Shown one piece after another: positions 1-10,955 of a stretch of 64,000 bases of DNA (position 1 is its first letter; every line of letters begins with the position of its first letter). The notes beneath the pieces were generated by a model that saw only the letters and a list, made by a program, of their open reading frames with translations, was not told where the DNA came from and did not search any database. The translations under genes and the position numbers were made by a program. Source of the stretch: Strigamia acuminata (lineage: Eukaryota > Arthropoda > Chilopoda > Geophilomorpha > Linotaeniidae). The DNA lies in assembly GCA_949358305.1 (NCBI GenBank), contig OX442315.1:20858427-20922426 (forward strand). The letters run 5' to 3'.

Positions 1-2245
1 ATAATCCTTGCCCTTTATGTTCTTTCTGACTAACTTCTTTGGAAGAGATGGCTTTGCGAATAACACTTTCTAAAAACTCTCGATCACCGCATCTAAAGTA
101 AGGAAAAGCGTAAAAAATTTAGAAATTTAAATAAAAATAAACAAATAAATAAAAACTTACTGGATAAATGGTATAAAATGTTGTTTTTCTTCGTCGCTTT
201 CTAACTTTCCACTGACAATATCAGTAACATCTTTGGCTACGGTTTGAACAGAAATAAAACATTATTGATTGCGATCGATTTAATTTTAAGAAGATTTATT
301 TATTTATTTATTTATTATTTATTTATTTATTACCAGCTATTCCGAATGGTCGCCGTAATTCTTCGACAGACTTTTTAGGAGTGTATGTCATCCGCCTGTG
401 ATCAACATCTTTAAGCTCCATTGCACCTAATAAAATGTCAATATTCAATAAATTTGTTATTGATATTCAACACATTAACTTACCTATCCTTACAATTTGA
501 CATATCAAAAATACCTTCTCTCGCAAAAGATCGTTAGTTCCTAAATCCTAAATTAAACGACTCGTCAATAACCATTACGTACAAATATTAAATTTTACTC
601 ACAGTGAATAAAACCCTCAAATTGTTCAATTGATCAAGATCGCGAGCCAAACCTTCTTTCGCCCATTTGACGACATAATGCTCACTAAAAGTGTAATACA
701 TATATTCATTCATTCATTATTTCATGTATAATTTCATGTGAAATACTAAAAACTACCTAATAAAATTCATTTCTTTGGCGTCATATAAAGTCATCAACAA
801 ATCTGCATCATCTCCAATCTTGCACACAAAGTTTTTTAACGTGACATACAGACTATGGCAATATCTCGTTGTTGATTTTAAAGTCTGAAAAATTACCTGA
901 AATACATTTTTGTAATTATAATGTGAAACAATAAGTGGTCAAATAACTTACAGATCGATGCAGCCTTTGCGTGGCAAGTTCATGTTGACGATACAAATGT
1001 ATTGTACTAGTTTCTTCTGGATTCAGAATGTTTCCTTGCTCATCTCGAACAACTAAATCCAAATCTAAAATACTGTTTCCTATATCTATGATGGTGGTTA
1101 TTTTATGCTTCAATTCTTTTAATTCATCCTAAACGTTAAAATAAAATTTTGAGATTCTCGATTTTCTGGATTACGCATTTTTGGAAAAGAATGTGATAAA
1201 TTTAATGCAAATTATCCTAATCTTAAAAATAAAGATAATAAAAATAATCGAGCTATTATTATCTCAGCTTACTACTGGTAATGCTCCAGTTAAAATCAAT
1301 CTTCTGTATTCAATAAGCTCGTACATCATTCCACGAATTTTATCAAAGTTTTCTCCACTTCTCTGAGGAAATCAAATTCCAATGTAAAGTCAGTTCGACA
1401 AACCATGTATAAATTTGCAAACCATGTAAAGCTGTTTCCAAATCACTAGCCATTCTCGCAAAGTGGTAGTAATTTCTTGAATTATCGGAATTTCCTTCGG
1501 TATAACTTCCTCGAACGGCCTAAAATGTAACAAACATTAATGCCACATCTGGTTCTAAAGATAAATGTATTCTTATACCCAGTTTTATCAATAACTGCTT
1601 CTTTGATATGAATGTATTTTTTTGGAAAGATTCCTTTATGATGCCGAGTCCTTGTAGAGTAGCCATAATACCAATCTACAAAAAAATATATATATAAAAT
1701 AAATAAACATCTAACTAATAAACATCCTTTGGGAATAACTGCAGGTTTAATATACTCGTTTTCACCTTTAATTTCTTCTAAAATGTGAACAGTATCGCCG
1801 AGATTTAATTCCAGAAAAAATTCATTAGTATCCGACTTGAAAGTGAAAATAACTATCAATATAAAAAAATATAAAAAACAAATGAAAATAATTATTAAAA
1901 AACAAATCTTATTGACAGTAAATATAAATGAGAAAAGTAAACAGGAAATATTTCTCCGGATGTGAACGCTTGTTCGTAATTCGGATGTACTTATACAATA
2001 CGGTAAAGAATACATTAAATTTGAACTATATACATTTAACGCGGATTAGTGTGTTACTAGGTCTCGAAAAAAAGAAAAAAAATCCACGATGAAAGTAACG
2101 GAATCACAGATTTTCATCACTTCCAACAGGTGGTTTTTGCTAATTGCTACCGTAGTAACTACTGTAAATAGTCTCGTTAGTTTTAAAACATTTACGTACC
2201 AACGCCGTACTTCTCTTTGTCGTTAACTTTCTTCCAACGACTCAT
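1..2245 (-). CDS. DOCK1: DOCK1/2/5-type Rac guanine nucleotide exchange factor, N-terminal part (partial at left edge)
   Basis: Seen: the coding start is ATG at 2245 in exon 2200-2245 ([14 protein letters not shown]). Later exons encode an SH3 domain (GDTVHILEE, then WYYGY and [16 protein letters not shown]), then a linker ([12 protein letters not shown]), a DOCK-specific helical segment ([26 protein letters not shown]), and near the left edge [14 protein letters not shown] and [14 protein letters not shown]. These follow the order in class-A DOCK proteins (DOCK1, fly Myoblast city, worm CED-5). Known: this family binds ELMO through the N-terminal SH3 region, is recruited to the membrane through DHR-1, and activates Rac through the C-terminal DHR-2 domain, driving cell migration, engulfment and myoblast fusion. 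DHR-1 begins at about the left edge and DHR-2 lies outside. Odd: about 12 extra residues ([13 protein letters not shown]) sit inside the SH3 domain before WYYGY. The family is certain; assignment among DOCK1/2/5 is not attempted, since invertebrates usually have one class-A gene. Confidence 0.93.
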
Positions 2246-2412
2246 CACGAATCCGTTTTTAAACAAGCATTCCGCATATCAATCAAACATTAACTCATCC
2301 ACTCCACATCGTAATTTGTGGTGCTAATCCCATACTAATTGTGTATCTGTATTCGTACACTTATACCGTACTTATGTAGTTTCTTATTGGCTCGTCAAAT
2401 TGAACTCGATTG

Positions 2413-2440
2413 TGACGTATGACGTATGAAGCGACGTCAC
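2413..2440. promoter_or_regulatory. Cluster of CRE/ATF-like motifs upstream of the DOCK start
   Basis: Three ACGT-core elements fall within 28 bp: TGACGTAT at 2413-2420, TGACGTAT at 2420-2427 and GACGTCAC at 2433-2440. They lie 170-195 bp upstream of the DOCK start codon and about 340 bp downstream of the preceding gene's stop. CREB/ATF-type bZIP factors bind TGACGTCA-like sites. The motifs are seen directly; promoter function is inferred from position. Confidence 0.4.
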
Positions 2441-2781
2441 ATATCTCAATGCCACCACCCAGCAGTCGGATGCCACATGTGAATGCCAATTTCAAGTGGC
2501 CTTAGAACACGAATAAATACATTAACATTAGACAACATTAACTGTTCTATATAAATATATTTTTTTTCCGCTATGTTTATTTTTGGTGCAAAACCAAGCA
2601 CATTTCATCCGCGCCCTTTGGAATGTCAAATAAACAAACAAATAAAGAATTGCCTTATGTTAAACCCATCGTTCGACGAGCAAAATTCTCTCCAAGTAAA
2701 ATTAGAATACATTTTGTAGCAACAAAATTAAATGATCTTTTATTAAAAAAAATAAAAAAAATTAAAAAAATTAAATTCATA

Positions 2782-5700
2782 TTATACATTGGCACTCGCT
2801 GAAACTTGCGAAACTTCTCTTTTCTATAAAAATAAATGTATAAAAATTTAAGTAAAATGTACAATTTTCTATTAATAATAAACCCTACTTGTCTTTCTTT
2901 AATGCAATCTTCCAACGACGTTAGATCTACGTTAAAAATTCGGCCATATTCACTACTACCTGCTAATTTCAACGGTGGCCTTAAATTACGTTGTGCTTCA
3001 AACAGCCTGCTCGCTGTTTGTAGCATATCTTGTGAACAATTTAAAACACTGAGTTGTGTTCTAAATGGCCGTTGCTAAACAAAATAAATGATTTAATCCA
3101 GACAAAAGCTTAAAAGTACAAAATAAAATTACTTCTAAACAAATAGAAATGGTTGAAGTGGGCTTTCTTCCAACCAAATGCTTGACGAGTTCATCTAAAT
3201 AACAATCCAACGTAACTTCGATTTCTTCGACTGTTAGGTAATTTCTAATTTTTATTACCAGTGGCAGTCGTTCAAACTAAAAGCAGTAAAAAAAAAAGTT
3301 TCAGTACGAATACAGTACTAAATATCACATTAAACAACTTACATCAAATGTTGGATATACAGTTTCAGCTTGACACACTCTAAACACAAAAAACAACTCT
3401 TCCTTTTCCACGAGTTCGATGTTTCGTTTCAAAAGAATCAAATAACCTCTGAAACACTCGTCGCTCAGTAACAATCCGTTTTCCCTTCCTTTTGTAAAAA
3501 CAGTACGCGCGTTCTCAAAGTGATTGATGTCGATAAATCTCGTCAATAACTTGATGCATATTTCTGTTACATCTAAACAACAAAACAAAACATTACACTA
3601 TGTTTTTGGACTAAACTTTTACAAATGTCACCTGGACCACACTCCGGAATTTTCTTCAGTATTTCCTTATCTGCAAAATAAATTAAAAATAAGGTAATTT
3701 CCAAAATTTGAAAGAAAAAAAATTATATTTCTACCTTTCCTGTTCGACTGCAGATAACAATCAAACACATAAATTTGGTTACTGTAATCACAAACACCTA
3801 ATTTGTTAAATAACAACTTAAGTAATTGCAACCGATGGAGTCGAACAGTAGCATCATTGTTGTCGTTGTCGAGCGCAATTCCTTCACTAGCTGCAAGATT
3901 TAAATTGAAATTAATTACAAATAAAACCGTCGTTTTAATGAATGAAAAGTAATGACCTTTTAAAAACACTATTGCACTTTTCTCGTCACCCACTTGCAAA
4001 CAAATGTCGATGCACGCCAGTGCCATTTTCTGTACAGTAATGACAGATTGCATATCAGTCGTTTCCAGCAATTCGAAATGATTTTTGCCATCAGAAAAGG
4101 TGGCTGTCATTACTGCATGCCCGGATTTGTATTCTTTCCGAACATAGCACTCCATAACGACATAGAAGCTCAGTTCTGTGACAAATCGCTTGAAAAGGGC
4201 GTCTCTCGCAATACGACCTGCAATTAAAAATCATATTTATTAATCGTTTACGTAATGCCTCATTTTATTTTTACCTCTGACGAAATGTTTAAACGATTTG
4301 AACGTGTGTTCAACATCAGAAAAATCTATGCGAAAATCACAAAGCAAATTATTCAGATGTACTTCGTTTATTTTCTCGGTCTTCTCGAATTCCTGCCACA
4401 ATTTTCTTCTTGCGGTACTCGGCGCCAACGATTTTTCAACAGGTGCCTTCAACGCGTCCAAGTTATAGTTCTTTTCCCGTAAAAATTTCATAAATTGATA
4501 CTGCTCAATACCGTGCAGCTTATTAACGCAGGTCTTTAATTTTTGTATGAATCGCGAAGGAATTCTATTCAAATCGCCTTGAAATTTGATAAAAACGGCC
4601 AAAATGGTTGGAAGTTCGTCCTCTCTAAGGTCCAACTGAGTAACTACCCATTTCAAAATTTTAACGGATGGACTATAACTTTTGTCTTCCGTATACTTCA
4701 CCAGTTTCCACAAACTTATTAATGCCTTTTTTTGCAGCAATTCATCCAAAATGCTACTTAAGTTGACCTCATCAAACACAAAATGTGTGCTGATGAGGTA
4801 ATCAATCAATTCGCTTCGCATTTCCTGAGCAGTAGGGGGCAAACTATGAATCTTATCCAGAAGTGCCTTGAAAATTGAAGACGTCTGGATATTTAATTGC
4901 CTCATGTCAGGCACAAGCCGAAATGCCTTAGAAATACACTTCATTTCCAAGTAAACCATAATCATTTCGTGAACCTGCAAAATAAAAAATTGAATTCCGG
5001 TATTCAGGTTTACTTGAAAATTCCGTTTTTCTTACCATTTCTGCCCGTAACTTCACGTCGTAATGTTTGACTTGCTTATAAATAGTTTCCATACTGTTTA
5101 TCTCTCTACGTTTGACTGCAGTCATGAACTTACTTAATATTTCTGCATGTTGCTCATCAGAGTCTGATATTGATGTAATTAAAATAAAAATTTAAACTTA
5201 AAAACAATTTTTGTTTAAAAAATAAATAAAACATAATTACCATTTGAATTCATCCAGTCAGCTGGTCTTGGTGGCTGGACATCATCCAAAAGCGTATTTG
5301 ACGTAACTGAAATACAAATTTAAAAAAAATATAATGAGTTAACTACTCAATTACTTTCTTTATGCTTAAATTACAACCTGGAATTTGATTATTGCTCGAA
5401 GTTGCTAAGTTACTACTACTATCTAGAATAGGTTTGTTCACTTCCACCTTACAATCGGATTTCGGCGATTGCTTTGATGAAGCTGGAATAATACGAACTA
5501 AAATAAGCACAATCCGTTGCAGACGTCTTTTATACAACAAAATTACAATTTGGAACCGAAGTGATGGCCGGTGGTTTTTGCAGACTTGTCCTGGAAATAG
5601 GCCCTGGTGTGGCTGGAATATACAAATTATACATTATTTTACAATTACGGAATTTTTTTTTTTAAATTTTACATTTACATGCTCGAGTCAATGGTTGCCT

Positions 5701-8700
5701 CGAGATGGCAAATCGCGCTGATTTAGCTAAAATTATAATAAAATAATTAACCACAATCGGGTGTATAACAAAATTACCATTTGCTAAAGGTTGGTTGGGT
5801 TCAGTTGATAGGAAGTCTGATCTAGGAGATTCTTCTGGTGGTGCTGAAATAAAAATAAATGAAGTAAACAACCACAATCAATTGGATTTAATGTAAAAAA
5901 TACAATTCAGAATCGGTTTGCTGCCTAAAGATAACGGCTGATTTGTTCTAGTCGGTCGTCTTGGTGTTGCTGCAATATACACAAAATATATTTAAAATAA
6001 AGTAAACTTTAGCAGTTTTTTTTTAATTATTGTATAGAATTACGGTTTAGAACTGCCGAAGTGAATGGCTCTTTGGAAATGGGAGAAGGCCTCGGTGATG
6101 CTGAAATACAGATAAATAACATTAACAATAAAGTAACGATTAAAAGAGTTGTTTTTTTTGTAGATATTACAATTACAGTTTAGAACTGCCGGAGTTGGCT
6201 GCCTTGAAGTGGGAGAATGCAACGATACATCTATAATAAAAACAAAAAACATAACATAAAAATTGCAATAATCCTTCACAAGCAGTTATTATTTAAACAC
6301 GAAAATTACTATTTAGAGATGATTTCAGCGATTTGGGAGATGATTTTGTAGCTGGAATACCATAAAACAGATAAATTAACAACTTAGTATCTTTAATTTA
6401 GCAAACTTACAATTTAAGATAGAATTGGCAGCAGAAGTCAAAGGTTTTTTAGATTTTGGACAAGGTTTTAATCTAGCTGAAAAATCATAGAAAAAAATAC
6501 GTAACAATTTAAACCAGTTGTGTTTTCTCGAAAAAATTACTAGTTAGAATTTGTGTTCCGCTTTGCTCGTTAGATTTAGAAGAGATTGCTGAAATACAAA
6601 AAACATAAATTAACAATTTACTTTCTATTATTTACCAAAATTACATTTTGCGATAGAATTGTCGGCTGAAGTCACAGGTTTTTTAGATTTTGGACAAGGT
6701 TTTAATCTAGCTGGAACAAATTTCTCGAACAAATTACTAGTTAGAATTGATGTTCTGCTTTGCTCGTTAGATTCGGAAGAGATTGCTGAAATACAAAAAA
6801 CATAAATTAACAATTTACTTTCTATTATTTACCAAAATTACATATTGCGATAGAATTGTCGGCTGAAGTCACAGGTTTTTTAGATTTTGGACAAGGTTTT
6901 AATCTAGCTGGAACAAATTTCTCGAACAAATTACTAGTTAGAATTGGTGTTCCGCTTTGCTCGTTAGATTTGGAAGAGATTGCTGAAATACAAAAAACAT
7001 AAATTAACAATTTACTTTCTATTATTTACCAAAATTACATTTTGCGATAGAATCGTCGGCTGAAGTCACAGGTTTTTTAGATTTTGGACAAGCTTTGGAC
7101 CTAACTGAAAAATTAAAAAAAAAAATACATTTAACAATTTAAATCCGTTGTTGTTTCTTCAACAAATTACCAGTTAAAATTGGTGTTCCAGTTTGCTGGC
7201 TAGATTGGGAAGAGGTAGCTAAAATAATAAATACCGGTAGATAAATTAACAACTCAATTCGATGTCTCAATAGAATGAAATTACGATTTGCTTCGAGTGT
7301 CTCAACCGAAGTCGATGGCTGACTAGATATTGTAGGTCGTTTTGAAACAGCTAAAATAAAAAATAAATAAAAAATAGATTAACATCTTTATCAACTATTC
7401 TCCTCAAACAATGTTACAGATTATAACAGGTTTAACAACAGGAGACGGCGACTGCCTAGACTTGGAAGACGATTTTGGCACACCTAAAATAACAAAAAAA
7501 AAGAACAGAAAAGAAAATTAATAAATCACTCCTTACAAACAACGCAATTTCTAATCAAACTTTTTTCATTTTCCTGTTTTATCCACATCGATCCAGTCAG
7601 TAAAGATGGCATATCCGCTAACAAATCCACTTGGGGCGCAAACAACGAGATGCTATCATCAACAACAACAGTTTCAATCGTATCACATTGACTCGTCACT
7701 TTCTTTTGTGAACTTTTATGGAATTTGAAAGGGCTTTTAGGTAATTTGAAACGCGATGAAACTGCCGGCATAGCAAATACGGGCGGTGGCTTGTCCGGCA
7801 TTGCAAATACGGACCGGGACGTGGACGGTAACGAGGGCGGAGACGGGGGCGGAGACTCGTCCGGCGTAGCCAATTCCGAACAGATCTCTTCCTTAACGTT
7901 AACCGGAGATAACTCGGAATCCGAACTGGAATCCGATTCATTATCATCGTCAAATCTATTCCAACGATCCCTCGCACGTCGAGGCCGATAGATTTTCCTG
8001 TCCGTTAAATAACCCAAACATTGAACGATATTCCCAGCCTCATTTTCTTCACTAGCATCAGTTTTCTCATCCACTTCAACACTTTTGGAAACACTAATCT
8101 GCGACAAACATTCCTTCGCTTCACTTTTCTCACACCCATCTTTGACCGAGAGATTCTTCTCCAATTCACTATCACGCAGATCTTTATTCAACAAATTATC
8201 CTCCAATTCACTTTCAGGCGTATCTACATCCGTCAAATTCTCTTCCACTTCACTCTCGATTGCACCTTTATCCCCTTTCGCCATTTCATTCTCACTATTT
8301 CGCTCAAGATCCTCGTCGTTTACTTCGACCTCACTTTCACTTTTTTCCACTTCATCAGCCACTTCCTCATTGCTTACTTCCACTTCACTTTCACTTTTTT
8401 CCACTTTTCCAAGCACCTCCTCGTCAAAACTTTTCTCACTACCCGTCATAGACATATCACAACTGTTCGTAGGGGTCCTGTACTCATCATCATCATCATC
8501 AGGTGCGCGAACACAACTTGGCAGTGACGACAAAATTTCATTATCGTCCTTCATAGTTGCATCTCCAACCTTGCATTGTTGAAGCCCGGACAAACCCTCG
8601 TTATCTTCAACATCAGCGTAATCGTAGTCCAGTTCCAAATCCGATTGCGGATTGAAGGAATAAGCAGAACTTGGATTCCGTTCAGACGACTTTTTGTCGA

Positions 8701-9775
8701 TTTTCAATCCGGGATGCTGTTTTATTTCTGTGTTGATTATTTGACGGGTTTGTCCTTTTATATTGAACGTGGAAGTATGACTGGAAGACTCAGTTTCTTT
8801 CCTTCCCGTCGCCTTCATTTTCGGTTTCTTTGGGTTTTCACGTTCTTTGTTCAAAATGGGAGTCTCTGGTGAAATTTTCTTTAATTTCTTTACATTGAAA
8901 GATTTCATTCCGAAACAAGAATTCTTTCTTTTTCTTGTTTCGGACGAACACGTTTCTTTCATAACGGCACTAGATGACACATTTTTTTCACCTTTTAAAT
9001 TCGGTTTAATTAGCTTTTTTTCACCGAGTTCTTTGGCAAAAAATGTCCTATTCGAAGTAGTGGCGTTAAATTTGATAGTTCCTAAGTCTGTTATATCTTT
9101 TAAATCTACAGACTCAAATTCAATGTCATCAATAACATCAATCGTTGAAGAAGTTTGCGATTTATTTCTCCCGAGTTGTTTGACAGTTTTCATAATTTTA
9201 TTTGTTTTCCTGTGTGATTTCACGTTGATTTCACGTGATTTCACGTTCTCTTTTTTTATGTTTTTGGTAACAACAAGTGTCTTCTTGGCTGTCACTTTTG
9301 GTTGCAACTTTTTAGGTGCTTCTTCCGTGTGGGCATCGTCTTTAGAAAACGAACCCAATTTCTGCACGTTCGGAATTACTTGAGGTTTCTTTCCTCGGAC
9401 ATTTGTAAGTGTTTCTTCCGAATTTATTTTTTTATTCGGCTGCTTCAATCCACTCACACTTGTGTCATCACTAATCAACATCTTCACCACTTTCTCCTGC
9501 GATGGTCCAACAGAAAAATCACTCGGAGAAATCCCTACAAAAAATATAGGAATAAGTTTGTGCAAATATAAAAACGTTAGAAAAACTTTAAACTTACTAC
9601 TAAAATTTAAAAAAATTAAATAGGTTGGAAATACATTTAAAATAAAATTATAAATTTCTGACAATTTTCAACAGCCAAAAAAATAATTACCAAAACGTAT
9701 TTCCACCAGTTTAGTTTGTTTACAATTTTGTATCTTCCACCCCTCACGTGTATGTTGTGTGCCCATCCAAATCAT
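2782..9775 (-). CDS. Large modular protein: acidic disordered region, array of small symmetric exons, C-terminal helical-repeat domain
   Basis: Product not firmly recognised. Seen: probable start ATG at 9775 (exon 9691-9775, reading HTREGWKIQNCKQTKLVEIRF), then one 1998-nt exon (7537-9534) that is Lys/Ser-rich first and then very acidic, with imperfect repeats such as EKSESEVEVSNEEV. Nineteen small exons follow (5241-7483, separate entry). After them come helical segments: VHEMIMVYLEMKCISKAFRL, TILAVFIKFQGDL, LTRFIDINHFENARTVF, VTLDCYLDELVKHL. The last exon ends at TAA 2782-2784 (KREVSQVSASANV), with an AATAAA-like signal about 45 bp downstream. The FENARTVFTKGRENGLL part looks like a TPR/PPR-type helical repeat. 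Inference: a long disordered N-terminus with an alpha-solenoid C-terminus resembles the layout of germline RNA-regulating proteins such as TOPAZ1, but no diagnostic motif was verified. Gene structure is well supported; function is unknown. Confidence 0.72.
5241..7483 (-). repeat. Array of 19 small phase 1-1 exons encoding Ser/Pro/Lys-rich cassettes
   Basis: From 3' to 5' on the plus strand the exons are 5241-5306, 5375-5482, 5547-5612, 5679-5726, 5778-5843, 5904-5969, 6044-6100, 6177-6230, 6310-6351, 6411-6476, 6541-6588, 6645-6710, 6738-6785, 6842-6907, 6935-6982, 7039-7104, 7171-7218, 7285-7350 and 7418-7483. Every length is a multiple of three (66, 48, 42, 54, 57 or 108 nt) and each begins and ends after the first base of a codon, with GT/AG borders. 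Two cassette types alternate in the centre: a 22-residue type (RLKPCPKSKKPVTSADNSIA) and a 16-residue type (ISSESNEQSRTSILT). Any exon can therefore be skipped or duplicated without a frame change. The block 6738-6907 repeats at 6935-7104 and 6541-6710 with an approximately 197-bp spacing between the closest copies. Confidence 0.85.
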
Positions 9776-9978
9776 AACATTTAGTCACCCTTCACGTAAG
9801 TGTTAAAGAACTTAATTTGTTTTTAAATTCCACTTGCCATCCCTACCTCCCATATAAAGTCCAAAAAAATCTTGATTTTATTCCTAAAGCGGAAATAAAT
9901 TCAGATAACCTTTTATTTGGGGGTTAGTAAGCGCGACTTCGCGCCCAGGAATATCGAATTACATCTTATGAATTAGAT

Positions 9979-10556
9979 TTAAAAAATGTCTAAAACAAAA
10001 ATTTACGTTAGTGCAATTGTCTAATTGCATGACTTTAAGTTGTCATTGGATTGACGAGCACTTGTGAATAATGAATAATGAATAATCTAAACAAATACCA
10101 CGGTTTAGAAATCCGACTTGTATGCACTTTTTAGCTCTGCATGGTCGACATTTCTTAATGCAATGTCTTTCTATCTGCTGGCATGGCTGATCAACAACGT
10201 TTCGTAATTGCTTTTTTACTTTTTGAAAGAAAACCTAATTGTGGATAAAGCATTATTATTAATCAATTGAAAAATTGATTAAGTGACTAAGTTTACCCGG
10301 CAAGCTTTACACGTCTTTATTCCAAAATATGACACCTGCGATGGCGAGCAGCAAACTCGACACGTTTGAGTAGGGGAGTCTTGTCTCACTATTCAAAGTT
10401 TCAAGTTACCGTCAAATAACGTAAATTTGTCAAAGAGAAGGAAGGTTGCGTGCAATTTAACTTACTATCAATCTTCTTTGTTGATTTAGACGCTTCTTCC
10501 ATACGCTCTACAACAACTGAACAGTCTCTGCAGACGCTCTTGCCTAGAGAAATCAT
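9979..10556 (-). CDS. Short nuclear receptor-like protein consisting of a DNA-binding domain only
   Basis: Seen: exons 10466-10556, 10297-10388 and 10099-10234, with a last short piece from 9989 to the stop at 9979-9981, join in frame to about 109 residues. The middle exon reads TCRVCCSPSQVSYFGIKTC then KACR, a perfect C-x2-C-x13-C-x2-C first zinc finger with P-box CKACRVFF. The next exon gives VFFQKVKKQLRN and a cysteine-rich stretch ending CRPCRAKKCIQVGF, the usual end of the second finger. The second finger is irregular: cysteine spacing between PC and CRPC differs from the standard C-x5-C-x9-C-x2-C. There is no ligand-binding domain: reading through the last donor or splicing to 9989 both stop within about 20 codons, and an AATAAA signal (9912-9917) follows. 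Known: nuclear receptors bind hormone response elements; DBD-only members (the Knirps type) act without ligand. Too short and split to appear as one open frame. What it regulates is unknown. Confidence 0.75.
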
Positions 10557-10955
10557 GACTTAACGAGACATCTCTTTGCGTTAGTATGGTTCAAATCTAC
10601 GTCCACAGATTATATGCACATACGCATGCGCACGATTAGACGTAGCATCGCATTCGCCACCCACGTGGCTGCTCGTATACAATCTGTTATTTCTTCAGTT
10701 TAGAAGATTTTTAAAAATTAATTTTTCTAAAATAAAAGAGGTTTTTGTTTCGATGAACACACTAACGTAAATTAAACTTATGCTATTATTTGCTTAGTTT
10801 CAAACATTGACACAGGGTGTCGCTGTTTAAGTCTAGATGTTTTAGAGGGCTTTTTCCCGACGGGTATTTTTCCCTGCATTACACATTGCATTGACCTGTG
10901 GTAAAATTAACTTGATTTAGGTAAATAAAAAATTACTATTTTTATATTTTGCAGA
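10557..10955. promoter_or_regulatory. Divergent upstream region between the nuclear receptor and NANS
   Basis: No coding sequence seen. This 399-bp gap separates the minus-strand receptor start from the plus-strand NANS start and must hold both promoters. It contains an alternating purine-pyrimidine stretch with ACGCATGCGCAC (about 10623-10634), close to the NRF-1 palindrome. NANS has an acceptor (TTTTGCAG) ending one base before its ATG at 10956, so an untranslated exon lies in this interval. Confidence 0.5.

Noticed and set aside
5241-7483. CRISPR-like regularly spaced repeats
   Set aside because: The spaced units are exons with GT/AG borders and a conserved frame in a eukaryotic genome, not direct repeats with unique spacers.
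7725-9571. Long plus-strand open frames (up to 178 codons) opposite the acidic exon
   Set aside because: They are antisense shadows of the biased minus-strand coding sequence; composition (Ser/Phe/Leu/Thr-rich) mirrors Glu/Lys/Asp codons and no domain is visible.
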